Part shown: positions 1-11,888 of the stretch, piece after piece
How positions within the stretch are numbered: the stretch's first letter is position 1
Layout: every line of letters starts with the position of its first letter
NCBI RefSeq assembly: GCF_000278725.1
Contig: NZ_ALCA01000077.1
Location: 1-30,941 of the forward strand
Source: Actinomyces sp. ICM47
Lineage (GTDB): Bacteria; Actinomycetota; Actinomycetes; Actinomycetales; Actinomycetaceae
Direction of reading: 5' to 3'
DNA: 30,941 nucleotides
The notes under the pieces: generated by a model
What the model saw: only the letters and a program-made list of their open reading frames with translations
Told to the model about the DNA's origin: nothing
Database searches by the model: none
Translations under genes and position numbers: made by a program

Positions 1-84
1 GAACTGAACAACTGCCCCAGAGCCACCCTCGGCTACCGCACCCCCACAGAAGCATTCAACCAACTCATTGCTACCACCCATTGA
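1..84 (+). CDS. IS30-family transposase, C-terminal fragment (5' part outside window)
   Basis: Frame 1 reads 27 residues to a TGA at 82-84. The segment contains RATLGYRTPTEAFNQL, which matches the characteristic C-terminus of IS30-family DDE transposases (pattern LN-RPR-TLG-RTP-EAF). Only the last residues are in the window, so the catalytic DDE core cannot be seen and it is unknown whether the upstream copy is intact. The fragment runs towards, and its last codons overlap in antisense, the truncated LacI gene, which suggests that the insertion disrupted that regulator. The family call rests on this short tail only. Confidence 0.8.
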   Translation, partial: ELNNCPRATLGYRTPTEAFNQLIATTH

Positions 85-115
85 CACCACCGGGATCAAT
101 TGATGTTAGTGCAAG
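1..115 (+). mobile_element. Right end of an IS30-like insertion sequence (boundary uncertain)
   Basis: After the transposase stop at 84 come about 30 bases that, read on the minus strand from 115, begin TTGCACTAACATCAATTGAT. IS30-family terminal repeats often carry a TTGCACT core, so the outer end may lie near 115. Against this, the LacI reading frame still shows a family-like LTSID motif at 109-95, which would put the junction nearer 85-92. The opposite end and any target duplication are outside the window. Confidence 0.4.
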
Positions 116-1006
116 TGCGCGCGAGGAAGCGAGCGCGGAGTTATCGCAACCGATGACGAGTACGTCGCGCCCGGGGACCAAGCCATCTTTCAGGAGTGCG
201 AGGATCGCGCCGTGCGCACACTGGTCGTTGTAACAGACCAGGGCATCCACTCCGGCGGGCAGGCCCGCACGAACGGCCAGGAATCCTGCGTCCACGTCGT
301 CTCCGCCGGGCAACGTCACGTAATCGAGTTCTACGGAGCGACAAGCGTCGATAAAGGCAGTCTGTCTAGCGCGCGCTGTGGGTCCTGGTGGACCTTCAAT
401 GAATGCGAGACGTCGCCGTCCCCGTCCTCGCAGGAGCGTCATCGCCTCGTGCATTCCTGATTCGTGTGCGCTTGTGATCAGGTCGATGTCGTCACGAGGG
501 GCTTGCTGGTCGATTAGGACGGTCGGAACTGTCGAATATCGCTGCGAGACGAGCGAGGAATCAGCGGCTATGACGGATTGCGTGCGCACCTGTAGGAGGG
601 ATTCCCATGCGCGATCAACGTCGCGCGGGTCATCGACTGATTCAACGACGACCCTAAAGTCCTTCCGCTGCGCCTCGCGGAGGATACCCGAGTGGTAGCG
701 CACGTGCAGCTCCCGACCCAAGGAGCAGATCAGGCCGAGAATGTGGGGACGTGCGGAGGAGAGGAGGGATGCCGCGACGTTCGCGCGGTACCCCAGTTCC
801 TCTGCTACCTTCTCGATTCGCTCGCGGGTCGCAGAGGCCACGCGGGGGGATCCCTGGAGGGCGCGCGACACCGTCGCGATCGAGGTCCCAGATGCGGTCG
901 CGATATCGTCAAGGGTGACCCGACGACCGGGGTACACGTCGTGACCTTGTGCTGGCGTGTGGTTGTGGCCGCGTTTGATCGCTGGTGTCGGCTCCTCGGA
1001 GATCAT
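71..1006 (-). pseudogene. LacI-family transcriptional regulator, C-terminally truncated
   Basis: The 311-residue product has an N-terminal LacI helix-turn-helix at about residues 30-50 (VTLDDIATASGTSIATVSRA), the hinge-side sequence EELGYRANVAAS, and a periplasmic-binding-protein-like sugar domain starting near SARPHILGLI. Late family motifs are present (VLVIGCDNSALASS, then LTSID with the usual spacing). LacI regulators normally continue about 45-50 residues past this point with the last helices of the effector domain; here the frame ends in PGGVNGW next to the IS30 transposase tail. The protein is therefore probably truncated and may not sense its sugar or dimerise properly. The start is the ATG at 1006, with only a weak GGAAAA ribosome site; about 29 residues precede the helix-turn-helix. 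The effector cannot be named. It diverges from the pyr operon. Confidence 0.8.
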
Positions 1007-1026
1007 TTTTCCAGTCTATAGCCCCT

Positions 1027-1046
1027 CACGTGGCCTTTCACACGTG
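1027..1046. promoter_or_regulatory. Paired CACGTG palindromes between lacI-like gene and pyr operon
   Basis: CACGTG occurs at 1027-1032 and 1041-1046, the second inside the perfect 10-bp palindrome CACACGTGTG (1039-1048). LacI-family operators are short palindromes, so this could be the autoregulatory operator of the divergent regulator. No binding can be shown from sequence. Similar CACGTG repeats lie before the FMN riboswitch. Confidence 0.35.
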
Positions 1047-1077
1047 TGCCTCAGCTACGTGCGACAAACATGGCGCG

Positions 1078-1083
1078 TAAAAT
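1078..1083 (+). promoter_or_regulatory. Candidate -10 of the pyr operon promoter
   Basis: TAAAAT at 1078-1083 fits the TANNNT -10 consensus and would start transcription near 1090, giving a leader of about 50 bases that just contains the PyrR hairpin. The -35 region (near 1055, CTACGT) does not match TTGACA well. Confidence 0.45.
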
Positions 1084-1097
1084 TGAACTGGAACACA

Positions 1098-1131
1098 TCC
1101 TTTAATGACCGTCCTGTGAGGCGGGGAAGGA
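1098..1131 (+). promoter_or_regulatory. PyrR-binding hairpin that masks the pyrR ribosome binding site
   Basis: The terminal loop region CGTCCTGTGAGGCG (1110-1123) matches the PyrR RNA-binding consensus TCCNGNGAGG. CG at 1110-1111 can pair with CG at 1122-1123 below the loop. A lower stem pairs TCCTT (1098-1102) with AAGGA (1127-1131), and AAGGA is part of the Shine-Dalgarno sequence of pyrR (start 1139). No terminator or antiterminator is seen. PyrR bound with UMP/UTP would stabilise the hairpin and block translation, the mechanism known for mycobacterial PyrR. Confidence 0.8.
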
Positions 1132-1138
1132 GCAAGCA

Positions 1139-1702
1139 GTGGGTTCACTGCACGCTGATCGCGCGTCGCGCGGCAAAGAAGTATTGGGAGCAGACGACGT
1201 TGCCCGCTCTCTGACACGAATCGCTTACGAGATCATTGAACGCAACGGCGGTAGCGACAACCTCGTCATCGCCGGCATTCCGACGCGCGGCGCCACCCTT
1301 GCGCGCAGGCTTGTCGACAGGATTCGCGAGGTGTCTGACACCTACGCGAACCTGGCGATCATCGACACCACGATGTTCCGCGACGACCTGGCTAGCCAGC
1401 CGCTACGCGCACCTAAGGAAACCCTCATTCCGGCTACGGGCCTCGACGGTAAGACCGTCGTCCTGGTGGATGACGTCCTCTATACGGGCCGCACCATTAA
1501 GGCCGCGCTCGATGCACTCACCCGAATCGGTCGTCCTGCGGCCGTTCAGCTCGCCGTCCTTATCGACCGTGGGCACCGTGAGCTGCCGATCCGACCGGAC
1601 TACGTCGGTAAGAACTTACCGACCTCGCGGGATGAAACTGTCACCATCCTGCTCGACGAAACCGATGGACGCGACGGCGTCCTGCTAGGGAAGGGCCTGT
1701 AA
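1139..1702 (+). CDS. pyrR: PyrR, bifunctional pyr operon RNA-binding regulator / uracil phosphoribosyltransferase
   Basis: The 187-residue protein has the length and motifs of PyrR: the PRPP-binding loop VVLVDDVLYTGRT at residues 107-119 and the family sequence LIDRGHRELPIRPDYVG at 141-157. PyrR binds UMP or UTP and then the leader RNA of pyr operons; many members also convert uracil and PRPP to UMP. The GTG start at 1139 follows GGGGAAGGAG (1123-1132), which lies in the predicted PyrR-binding hairpin, so the protein probably represses its own translation and that of the coupled genes. It heads the operon; pyrB starts 3 bases after its stop. Confidence 0.95.
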   Translation: MGSLHADRASRGKEVLGADDVARSLTRIAYEIIERNGGSDNLVIAGIPTRGATLARRLVDRIREVSDTYANLAIIDTTMFRDDLASQPLRAPKETLIPATGLDGKTVVLVDDVLYTGRTIKAALDALTRIGRPAAVQLAVLIDRGHRELPIRPDYVGKNLPTSRDETVTILLDETDGRDGVLLGKGL

Positions 1703-1705
1703 GCG

Positions 1706-2692
1706 ATGAGCCTCAGCCATCTCATTTCCATCCGCGACTTAACTCGAGAGGAGGCGATCCTGCTCCTCGATACAGCGGAGCAGATGGCGGCCACGCAACA
1801 CCACAGCGTCAAGAAGCTACCGACTCTCCAGGGCAAGACGGTTGTGAACCTCTTCTTCGAGGACTCGACTCGCACGCGCATTTCCTTCGAGACCGCGGCC
1901 AAGCGCCTGAGCGCGGACGTCATCAACTTCCAGTCGCGCGGCTCCTCAGTCTCTAAGGGTGAATCCCTCAAGGACACTGCCCTGACGTTGCAGGCTATGG
2001 GGGCTGACGCGGTCATTGTGCGTCACTCGTCCTCGGGTGCGGCTCACCGCCTGGCTCACGCCGGGTGGATGAACCTGCCGGTCCTCAACGCGGGTGACGG
2101 CACCCACCAGCATCCGACTCAGGCGCTCCTGGATGCCATGACGCTGCGCCGCCATTTCGGCGCCTCCGACCATGCGGGCCGCATCCCCGAACCCGGCACC
2201 GGCCTCGACGGTGCCCACGTCGTCATTGTCGGCGACGTTCTCCACTCGCGCGTCGCCCGTTCCAACGTCGATCTGCTCACCCTGCTAGGCGCGCGTGTCA
2301 CTCTCGTCGCGCCCCCGACGCTGCTGCCCCTGGGCGTCGAGACCTGGAACTGCGAGACCTCGTACAACTTTGACGAGGCCTTGGCGACCCAGCCTGACGC
2401 GGTCATGATGCTGCGTGTCCAGCGCGAGCGTATGTCCAGCGCCGGAGGTGGATTCTTCCCCTCCCCGGGTGCGTACCACTCCGAATATGGCCTCACACCG
2501 GAGCGCTTCACGAAGCTGCGTCCCGACGCGGTCGTCATGCACCCGGGTCCCATGAACCGCGGCCTCGAGATTTGTGCCGAGGCTGCCGACTCTTCTCAAT
2601 CTGTCATCGTCGAACAGGTCAGCAATGGCGTGTGCATCCGCATGGCAGCCCTCTATCTGCTTCTCGCATCGGAAGGACACCACAATGACTAA
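1706..2692 (+). CDS. pyrB: Aspartate carbamoyltransferase catalytic subunit
   Basis: The 328-residue protein catalyses the committed step of pyrimidine synthesis, carbamoyl phosphate plus L-aspartate to N-carbamoyl-L-aspartate. The carbamoyl-phosphate site STRTR is at residues 54-58, HPTQ is at 136-139, and the C-terminal HPGPMNRG motif is present. Length is normal for a class without fused domains, and there is no pyrI regulatory subunit next to it. The start ATG lies 3 bases after the pyrR stop, behind GGGAAGGG. Its end overlaps the pyrC start by 8 bases, consistent with translational coupling. Confidence 0.97.
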   Translation: MSLSHLISIRDLTREEAILLLDTAEQMAATQHHSVKKLPTLQGKTVVNLFFEDSTRTRISFETAAKRLSADVINFQSRGSSVSKGESLKDTALTLQAMGADAVIVRHSSSGAAHRLAHAGWMNLPVLNAGDGTHQHPTQALLDAMTLRRHFGASDHAGRIPEPGTGLDGAHVVIVGDVLHSRVARSNVDLLTLLGARVTLVAPPTLLPLGVETWNCETSYNFDEALATQPDAVMMLRVQRERMSSAGGGFFPSPGAYHSEYGLTPERFTKLRPDAVVMHPGPMNRGLEICAEAADSSQSVIVEQVSNGVCIRMAALYLLLASEGHHND

Positions 2693-4004
2693 GCAGACCC
2701 GTGACATTCTCATCAAGGGGGCGTCCCTGCTGGGTGGGCAGCCCACCGACATTGCGTTGTCCGGCGGCGTGATTGTTGCCATCGGGGTGGGCGCAGCCGA
2801 TTCGGTGCGCGACCCGCGCGTCATCGATGCCGAGGGCCTGGTCGCCTTGCCCGGTCTTGTGGATATTCACACGCACCTGCGCCAGCCCGGCGGCGAGGAT
2901 GCCGAAACCGTCTTCACTGGCACCCGTGCGGCCGCCGTGGGAGGTTACACCGCCGTGCATGCGATGGCCAATACGACGCCCACGCAGGACACGGCTGCCA
3001 TCGTCGATCAGGTGCTGGATCTGGGCGAGGCAGCCGACTGGGTCGAGGTGCGTCCCGTCGGTGCCGTCACAAAGGGACTGGAAGGCAAGCATCTTGCGGC
3101 GCTGGGTTCGATGGCACGCTCGCGTTCTAAGGTGCGCGTCTTCTCCGACGACGGCAAGTGCGTCTCCGATCCCGTCCTCATGCGTCGCGCCCTCGAATAC
3201 GTCAAGGGCTTCGACGGCGTGATTGCCCAGCACAGCCAGGACCCCGCTCTGACCGAGGGCGCGCAGATGAACGAATCGGCTCTATCCGGCGAGCTTGGTT
3301 TGGCCGGCTGGCCGGCGGTCGCCGAGGAAGCAATCATCGCCCGCGACATTCTGCTAGCCAAGCACGTTGGGTCGCGTCTGCACGTGTGCCACCTCTCTAC
3401 CGCTGGCTCGGTCGACATTGTGCGCTGGGGGAAGGCCCAGGGGGTAAACATTACCGCCGAGGTGACCCCGCACCACCTGCTGCTCACCGAGCAGCTGGCC
3501 GCCACCTACGATCCGCTCTACAAGGTGAACCCCCCGCTGCGCCGCGCGGAGGACGTCGAGGCGGTGCGTGAGGGCCTCGCGGATGGCACGATCGACGTCG
3601 TTGGTACGGACCATGCGCCGCATCCCCTCGAGATGAAGGACTGCGAGTGGCAGGCCGGAGCGTTTGGCATGACGGGTCTGGAGACGGCCCTGCCGATCAT
3701 CATTGAGACAATGGTGAACACCGGTCGCATGAACTGGGAGGACGTCGCGCGCGTCCTGTCGACGGCCCCTGCCCGCATCGGCCGCGTTGAGACGCAGGGC
3801 CAGGGCATCGTCGTCGGTGCCCCCGCCCACATCACGCTCGTGGATGCTTCCGCGCGCGTCACGATTGACCCGGCCAAGCAGTGGACCCGCTCCACGAACT
3901 GCCCGTTCCGTGGCATGGAGCTACCCGGCCAGGTGCGCTTCACGATCTATGGCGGCGTCCCGACGGTCGCCGACGCTACCCCGATCGCCAAGGAGGATCG
4001 ATGA
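2685..4004 (+). CDS. pyrC: Dihydroorotase (class I)
   Basis: The 439-residue amidohydrolase cyclises N-carbamoyl-L-aspartate to L-dihydroorotate. Metal-binding and substrate motifs are visible: [10 protein letters not shown] at residues 60-69 (His62, His64), FSDDG with a metal-ligand Asp in class I enzymes, HVCHLST, and GTDHAPH at 307-313. I chose the ATG at 2685, behind GGAAGGA (2671-2677), rather than earlier in-frame starts inside pyrB, because this gives the usual N-terminus (an ILIKGA strand) and the usual length of about 430 residues. It overlaps pyrB by 8 bases and carA by 4 (ATGA). The small gene found between pyrC and carA in mycobacteria is absent. Confidence 0.96.
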   Translation: MTKQTRDILIKGASLLGGQPTDIALSGGVIVAIGVGAADSVRDPRVIDAEGLVALPGLVDIHTHLRQPGGEDAETVFTGTRAAAVGGYTAVHAMANTTPTQDTAAIVDQVLDLGEAADWVEVRPVGAVTKGLEGKHLAALGSMARSRSKVRVFSDDGKCVSDPVLMRRALEYVKGFDGVIAQHSQDPALTEGAQMNESALSGELGLAGWPAVAEEAIIARDILLAKHVGSRLHVCHLSTAGSVDIVRWGKAQGVNITAEVTPHHLLLTEQLAATYDPLYKVNPPLRRAEDVEAVREGLADGTIDVVGTDHAPHPLEMKDCEWQAGAFGMTGLETALPIIIETMVNTGRMNWEDVARVLSTAPARIGRVETQGQGIVVGAPAHITLVDASARVTIDPAKQWTRSTNCPFRGMELPGQVRFTIYGGVPTVADATPIAKEDR

Positions 4005-5187
4005 CTACGACCGATATCGCCCTGCTCGTCCTGGAGGACGGCACCGTTTTCAAGGGACGTGCCTGGGGTGCGCGAGGTCGCACGCTCGGTGAGATCGTGT
4101 TTTCGACGGGCATGACTGGCTATCAGGAGACCCTGACCGATCCGTCGTACCACCGCCAGATCGTCGTCATGACGGCCCCGCACATCGGGAACACGGGCGT
4201 CAACGATGAGGATCCGGAGTCCTCCCGCATCTGGGTGGCCGGCTTCGTCGTGCGTGACGCCGCTCGCCGCGCCTCGAACTGGCGTGCTCGCCGCGAACTG
4301 GAAGACGAACTGGTCGCTCAGGAGATCGTCGGCATCGCTGACGTGGATACCCGCGCGATCACCCGTCACATCCGCGAGCGCGGTGCTATGCGCGCCGGAA
4401 TCTTCTCGGGTGACGCGCTGCCCGTGGGTGCGCAGTACCTGGGGGACGAGGCCGTGGCATCCCTCGTGCGCATCGTGTCGGAGTCGCCCGTCATGAGCGG
4501 GCAGGCGCTGGCCGCCGAGGTATCGACGGATGAGACTTACGTGGTTGAGCCGCTGGGGGAGTGGGAAGGCAAGGAGCCTCGTTGCCGCGTCGTGGCTGTT
4601 GATCTCGGTATCAAGTCGCGCACGCCATTCCACCTGGCTGCGCGTGGAGCGCGCGTCTACGTGGTGCCCTCCACCGTTTCCTTTGCGGACATCGAGGCGC
4701 TCAAGCCGGACGGCGTCTTCTTCTCCAACGGCCCTGGTGACCCGTCGACGGCTGATCGAGAGATTGGTGTGCTGCGCGCCGTCCTGGACGCAGGTATCCC
4801 GTACTTCGGCATTTGCTTCGGTCACCAGCTCTTCGGCCGTGCCCTCGGCTATGGCACCTACAAGCTGGACTACGGTCACCGTGGCATCAACCAGCCGGTG
4901 AAGGACGTGGCGACGGGCCGCGTGGAGATCACCGCCCACAACCATGGCTTCGCGGTTGACGCCCCGGTGGGGGAGCCCTCGGTTGCTCCCTTCGATTCGG
5001 GCCGATACGGACGCGTCGAGGTGTCGCACATCGGTCTGAACGACGGCGTCGTCGAGGGCCTGCGCGCCCTGGACATCCCAGCCTTCTCCGTCCAGTACCA
5101 CCCTGAGGCAGCAGCGGGCCCGCATGACGGCGAGCTGCTCTTCGACCGCTTCATTTCCCTGATGACCGCAGCTAAGGAGACCCACTG

Positions 5188-5188
<1 letters not shown>
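4001..5188 (+). CDS. carA: Carbamoyl-phosphate synthase small (glutaminase) subunit
   Basis: The 395-residue subunit hydrolyses glutamine and channels ammonia to CarB. The N-terminal CarA domain has [17 protein letters not shown]; the class I glutamine amidotransferase domain has the nucleophile Cys272 in GICFGHQ and the His367/Glu369 pair in QYHPE, so the triad is intact. The ATG at 4001 follows AAGGAGG (3990-3996) and overlaps the pyrC stop (ATGA). Its stop overlaps the carB start by one base. Product feeds both pyrimidine and arginine synthesis, yet the gene lies only in the pyr operon here. Confidence 0.97.
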
Positions 5189-8483
<3,295 letters not shown>

Positions 8484-8487
<4 letters not shown>

Positions 8488-9350
8488 ACCCGCTGTCCGC
8501 CACTACGCCCGTATCCCTCGGCTTCGGCGACCGCCTCTACGCGGCCATGCGCGAGCACGGCCCCGTGTGCGTGGGTATCGATCCACACGCCTCGCTTCTT
8601 GCCCAGTGGGGGCTTGACGACGACGCGAACGGTGTGCGAGAGTTTTCTCTTCGCGTCGTCGAGGCCCTGGGTGGTCGCGCCGCAGCTTTCAAGCCACAGG
8701 CCGCCTTCTTTGAACGGCACGGCTCACGCGGCGTCGCGGTCCTCGAAGAGGTTATCGCTGCCTGCCGTGAGGTGGGCACCCTGTGTATCGTGGACGCCAA
8801 GCGAGGCGATATTGGTTCGACGATGGCAGGCTACGCTGAAGCCTTTTTGTCGGACCAATCTCCGCTTGCAGGCGATGCCGTTACGCTATCTCCCTACCTG
8901 GGCGTCGGTTCTCTGACGCCCGCTCTCGAGTTGGCCAAAGCTACCGGCAGGGGAGTGTTTGTTCTCGCGCTCACCTCCAACCCTGAGGGAGCGTCCGTCC
9001 AGCACGCGCGTCGGGAGGATGGAAGCAGCGTCGCAGGTCAGGTCGTGTCTCAACTGGCGGACTTTAATAGCTCCTGTGATCAATTCCATCTTGGCCCTGC
9101 AGGCATCGTCATCGGAGCGACCGTTGGTGATGCTGTGCAGCGTCTCGGCATCGATTTGCCTGCACTCAAAGGCGCGTTTTTGGCTCCAGGAGTGGGCGCA
9201 CAGGGTGCTGGTCCAGCGCAGGTCAGGCAGGTTTTCGCAGGCGCTGAGGACGCTGTGTTGGCCTCGTCTTCTCGTGCAATTCTGGGCGCGGGTCCGAGTG
9301 TGGCAGGACTGCGCAACGCCTACCTTGCGACGGTCGAATCACTGCAATAG
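8484..9350 (+). CDS. pyrF: Orotidine-5'-phosphate decarboxylase (type 2)
   Basis: The 288-residue enzyme decarboxylates OMP to UMP, the last step of the pathway. The catalytic DAKRGD motif is at residues 104-109, and the flanking sequence ([14 protein letters not shown]) and length are those of the type 2 group found in actinobacteria and myxobacteria, which are longer than the roughly 230-residue type 1 enzymes. The ATG at 8484 overlaps the carB stop (ATGA) and has CGGAGGAG upstream (8471-8478). It ends the pyr operon. pyrD and pyrE, needed for dihydroorotate to OMP, are not in the window. Confidence 0.95.
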
Positions 9351-9451
9351 TCTGTCGAGTTAATCAGAAGTCGGCGTTTTGGGATGGCGCATGTGCTTTG
9401 AAAGGTGACATAGTTTATTTACCGAAGATCCCAACGGAGGAGATGATCAGA
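9351..9451 (+). promoter_or_regulatory. pyrF-mihF intergenic leader with possible promoter and long-range pairing
   Basis: The gap is distinctly AT-richer than its surroundings. TAGTTT at 9411-9416 fits TANNNT as a possible -10 for mihF, but no good -35 is seen. TTGGGAT (9379-9385) is exactly complementary to ATCCCAA (9428-9434), the latter 2 bases before the mihF Shine-Dalgarno; a 42-base loop makes a functional structure uncertain. No terminator for the pyr operon is seen. Confidence 0.35.
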
Positions 9452-9763
9452 ATGGCACTACCTGATCTCACGCCGGAACAGAGGGCACAGGCCCTTGAGA
9501 AGGCAACTCAGGCACGGCGCCGTCGCGCCGAGGTTAAGAACGCGCTCAAGGCGCGCTCGATGAACCTGTCTGAGGTTTTGGAACTCGCTGATTCAGACGA
9601 GGCCGTGGCGAAGATGAAAGTCTTTTCGCTACTGGAGTCGCTGCCGCGCGTCGGCACGAACACGGCCGCCGTCCTGATGGACGAGTACAAGATTGCCCAA
9701 AGTAGGCGAGTACGAGGCCTCGGCCCCGTACAGCGCAAGGCTTTGGTCGAGCGTTTCGGCTGA
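9452..9763 (+). CDS. mihF: Mycobacterial-type integration host factor (mIHF / sIHF)
   Basis: The 103-residue protein begins MALPDLTPEQRAQALEKA, the typical start of actinobacterial IHF, and contains the helix-two-turn-helix region LLESLPRVGTN and the DNA-contacting RRVRGLG near residues 86-91. Members are essential or important nucleoid proteins, unrelated to E. coli IHF, that bind DNA and shape the chromosome. I chose the ATG at 9452 (GGAGGA at 9437-9442) over upstream in-frame starts because it matches the family N-terminus and length (about 105). The place between pyrF and gmk is conserved in actinobacteria. Confidence 0.93.
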   Translation: MALPDLTPEQRAQALEKATQARRRRAEVKNALKARSMNLSEVLELADSDEAVAKMKVFSLLESLPRVGTNTAAVLMDEYKIAQSRRVRGLGPVQRKALVERFG

Positions 9764-9778
9764 TACGGGTACACATGG

Positions 9779-9790
9779 CACAATTGAGCC
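9779..9790 (+). promoter_or_regulatory. Possible leaderless promoter of gmk (weak)
   Basis: CACAAT at 9779-9784 stands 6 bases before the gmk ATG, and no Shine-Dalgarno sequence is present. The spacing is that of leaderless promoters in this window, but the hexamer matches TANNNT only at the A and the final T. Confidence 0.35.
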
Positions 9791-9808
9791 ATGACACAGG
9801 CTCAATTG
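9781..9808 (+). repeat. Perfect 10-bp inverted repeat with the gmk start codon in its loop
   Basis: CAATTGAGCC (9781-9790) and GGCTCAATTG (9799-9808) are exact reverse complements separated by 8 bases that begin with the gmk ATG (9791-9793). As RNA this is a 10-bp hairpin that spans the start codon. It is not followed by a U-run, so a terminator is unlikely. It could be an operator or a translational control hairpin. Confidence 0.8.
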
Positions 9809-10348
9809 ACAGTTCTTGCTGGCCCGACCGCCGTTGGAAAGGGAACCGTTGTCGCCGCTCTCTTGAAGCGCTATCCGCACCTGAGGGTGTCGGTTTCGGC
9901 GACGACTCGCAATCCTCGGCCTGGTGAACTGGACGGCGTCCACTACTACTTCGTTTCCCCTAGCGAATTCGATTCCATGATCGAAAGGGGAGAGATGTTG
10001 GAGTGGGCGCTTGTTCATGGGAAAAACAAGTACGGTACCCCTCGCGGTCCCGTTGATACGGCTCTGGCAGCCGGAGAACCGGTGTTACTCGAGATCGACC
10101 TCGCGGGTGCACGCCAGGTTCGAGCTAATCGCCCCGACGCCCAGTTTATTTTCCTGGCCCCGCCCTCCTGGGAGGAGCTGGAGCGCCGCCTCGTCGGTCG
10201 CGGTACCGAGGGGCCGGAAGAGCGTGAACGTCGACTCGCCACCGCCCGCGTTGAGGTGGAAGCGGCCTCCGAGTTCGATCACGTTGTGATCAACGACGAT
10301 GTCGACCGTGCGGTGAGTGAGCTGGCCGGGCTCATTGGCCTGGAGTAA
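9791..10348 (+). CDS. gmk: Guanylate kinase
   Basis: The 185-residue enzyme phosphorylates GMP to GDP with ATP. The P-loop GPTAVGKGT is at residues 11-19, followed by the GMP-binding region SATTRNPRPGELDGVHYYFV and the typical HGKNKYGTP and EIDLAGARQV motifs. The ATG at 9791 has no Shine-Dalgarno sequence and sits in the loop of a perfect hairpin; a TTG at 9806 is a less likely alternative start. It follows mihF by 27 bases and precedes rpoZ, the conserved actinobacterial order. Confidence 0.96.
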   Translation: MTQAQLTVLAGPTAVGKGTVVAALLKRYPHLRVSVSATTRNPRPGELDGVHYYFVSPSEFDSMIERGEMLEWALVHGKNKYGTPRGPVDTALAAGEPVLLEIDLAGARQVRANRPDAQFIFLAPPSWEELERRLVGRGTEGPEERERRLATARVEVEAASEFDHVVINDDVDRAVSELAGLIGLE

Positions 10349-10384
10349 TATCTACCTGAATCTGCCACTGAGAGGAAGACACGT

Positions 10385-10651
10385 ATGTCCGGAATTGTTG
10401 CCCAGCCCGTGGGTATCACGTCCCCGCCCATTGATGATCTGCTGGAGCACGTCGATTCCAAGTACGCACTGGTTATTTTTGCCGCGAAGCGTGCTCGCCA
10501 GATTAACTCCTACAACCTGCAGCTTCAGCAGAACATGATTCAGTTCGTGGGTCCCGTTGTCGACGTCCAGCCCGACGAGAAGCCGCTGGCCGTGTCTCTG
10601 CGCGAGATCAACGAGGGCCTGCTCTCTCTCGAAGCAAACCCCGAGGCCTGA
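10385..10651 (+). CDS. rpoZ: DNA-directed RNA polymerase omega subunit
   Basis: The 88-residue protein carries the omega signature [18 protein letters not shown] (residues 22-39), where omega contacts beta-prime and helps core assembly. The start ATG follows GAGAGGAAG with normal spacing. It sits between gmk and coaBC; its stop is one base before the coaBC start, so the two are probably translated in a coupled manner. Confidence 0.95.
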   Translation: MSGIVAQPVGITSPPIDDLLEHVDSKYALVIFAAKRARQINSYNLQLQQNMIQFVGPVVDVQPDEKPLAVSLREINEGLLSLEANPEA

Positions 10652-10652
10652 C

Positions 10653-11888
10653 ATGGCAACGATCGTCGTCGGGGTGACCGGCGGCGTCGCAGCCTTCAAA
10701 GCACCAATCGTGGTCCGCGAGTGTCAACGCGCGGGCCACGACGTGTATGTGGCAGCGACGCGCGCCTCCTTGGAGTTCGTGGGTCGTTCAACTTGGGAGG
10801 GGATCACGTCTCGCCCCGTCGCTGTCGAAATTGCGGGGGAAGGACGTGCCGAGCACGTGGAGCTTGCCCGTGTGGCCGACCTGATCATCATCGTTCCAGC
10901 GACAGCGAACACCCTCGCCCGGTTGGCCAGCGGCTTTGCCGACGATATGGTGTCGCTGACGGTGCTCGCCTCGGACGCGCCGGTCGTCGTAGCACCCGCG
11001 ATGCATTCGAACATGTGGCTAGCCCCCGCCACCCAAGCGAACGTGGCGACGCTGCGCGGTCGCGGTGTCCACGTCATCGATCCCGCCTCCGGTGCCCTCG
11101 GGTCCGGGGACAGCGGTATCGGTCGCCTCCCCGAACCCGAGGAGATTGCACGCCGAGCCCTGGAGGTGCTCGCACGAGCAGAAAAGGCTGACTCCGCTCC
11201 CATCCTAGATGGGCGGACCGTCGTGGTGACCGCAGGCGGTACCCGCGAACCCATCGATCCGGTGCGTTTCCTCGGCAACAAGTCGTCGGGCCGTCAGGGC
11301 CTGGCCATCGCCGCAGCCGCTGCACGCTCAGGAGCCACTGTCCGCCTCATCGCCGCTAACATCGACGATTCCGTCATGACGCTTCTTCCGCCCTCGGTCG
11401 AGGTCACGCGGGTGGGCAGCGCGCTCGACATGCGCGAAGCTACGATGGCTCAGGTGGTCGGTGCTGACGCCCTGGTTATGACCGCCGCTGTTGCAGATTT
11501 CCGCCCACAGTCCGCCCAGGCCTCGAAAATGAAGAAGGACCCGGCGAGGAGCGACGCGCCGGTTCTGCATCTCGTGCGCAACCCCGACATCCTCTTCGAG
11601 GTCGGACACAGTAACATTCGTCCGCCCCTCGTCATCGGCTTCGCGGCGGAGACAGGCACGGATGAGGAGATCCTGGCCTACGGCGCTGACAAGGCCGCGC
11701 GCAAGGGGGTCGACTTCATCTGCCTGAATCGCGTGGGTGCGACCGTCGGCTTCGGCGACGTCCCCAACGACATTCGTTTGCTGGATGCGAGCGGGCGCGT
11801 CGTGGGGCGTTACACCGGCTCAAAGGATGAGGTTGCGGCAGGTCTTGCCGATCAGATTGCCGCTTTCCTTGATAGCCTTGAGCGGTGA
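10653..11888 (+). CDS. coaBC: Bifunctional phosphopantothenoylcysteine decarboxylase / phosphopantothenate-cysteine ligase
   Basis: The 411-residue protein makes 4'-phosphopantetheine, a coenzyme A precursor. The N-terminal flavoprotein domain (CoaC, about 1-180) has [12 protein letters not shown] and the [11 protein letters not shown] segment with the active-site His. The CoaB domain begins near residue 187 with [17 protein letters not shown] and NKSSGRQG, and has the SKMKK lysines at 291-295. The ATG at 10653 lies one base after the rpoZ stop and gives the usual N-terminus; in-frame starts upstream would lie inside rpoZ. Its ribosome site (GAGG, 10643-10646) is weak, consistent with coupling. 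Confidence 0.95.
   Translation: MATIVVGVTGGVAAFKAPIVVRECQRAGHDVYVAATRASLEFVGRSTWEGITSRPVAVEIAGEGRAEHVELARVADLIIIVPATANTLARLASGFADDMVSLTVLASDAPVVVAPAMHSNMWLAPATQANVATLRGRGVHVIDPASGALGSGDSGIGRLPEPEEIARRALEVLARAEKADSAPILDGRTVVVTAGGTREPIDPVRFLGNKSSGRQGLAIAAAAARSGATVRLIAANIDDSVMTLLPPSVEVTRVGSALDMREATMAQVVGADALVMTAAVADFRPQSAQASKMKKDPARSDAPVLHLVRNPDILFEVGHSNIRPPLVIGFAAETGTDEEILAYGADKAARKGVDFICLNRVGATVGFGDVPNDIRLLDASGRVVGRYTGSKDEVAAGLADQIAAFLDSLER

Noticed and set aside
95..118. Firm placement of the IS30 right end at 115
   Set aside because: The TTGCACT core supports it, but the same bases encode LTSID at the expected place in the LacI protein, so the junction is left open.
2574..2684. Earlier in-frame start for pyrC inside pyrB
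   Set aside because: It adds 37 residues unrelated to dihydroorotases; the ATG at 2685 has GGAAGGA and the normal N-terminus.
9379..9434. TTGGGAT / ATCCCAA pairing before mihF as a riboswitch or attenuator
   Set aside because: Seven base pairs closing a 42-base loop are weak, and no known RNA family is recognised.
9781..9820. The gmk hairpin as an intrinsic terminator of mihF
   Set aside because: The bases after the stem (ACAGTTCTTGCT) are not a U-run and the hairpin includes the gmk start codon.
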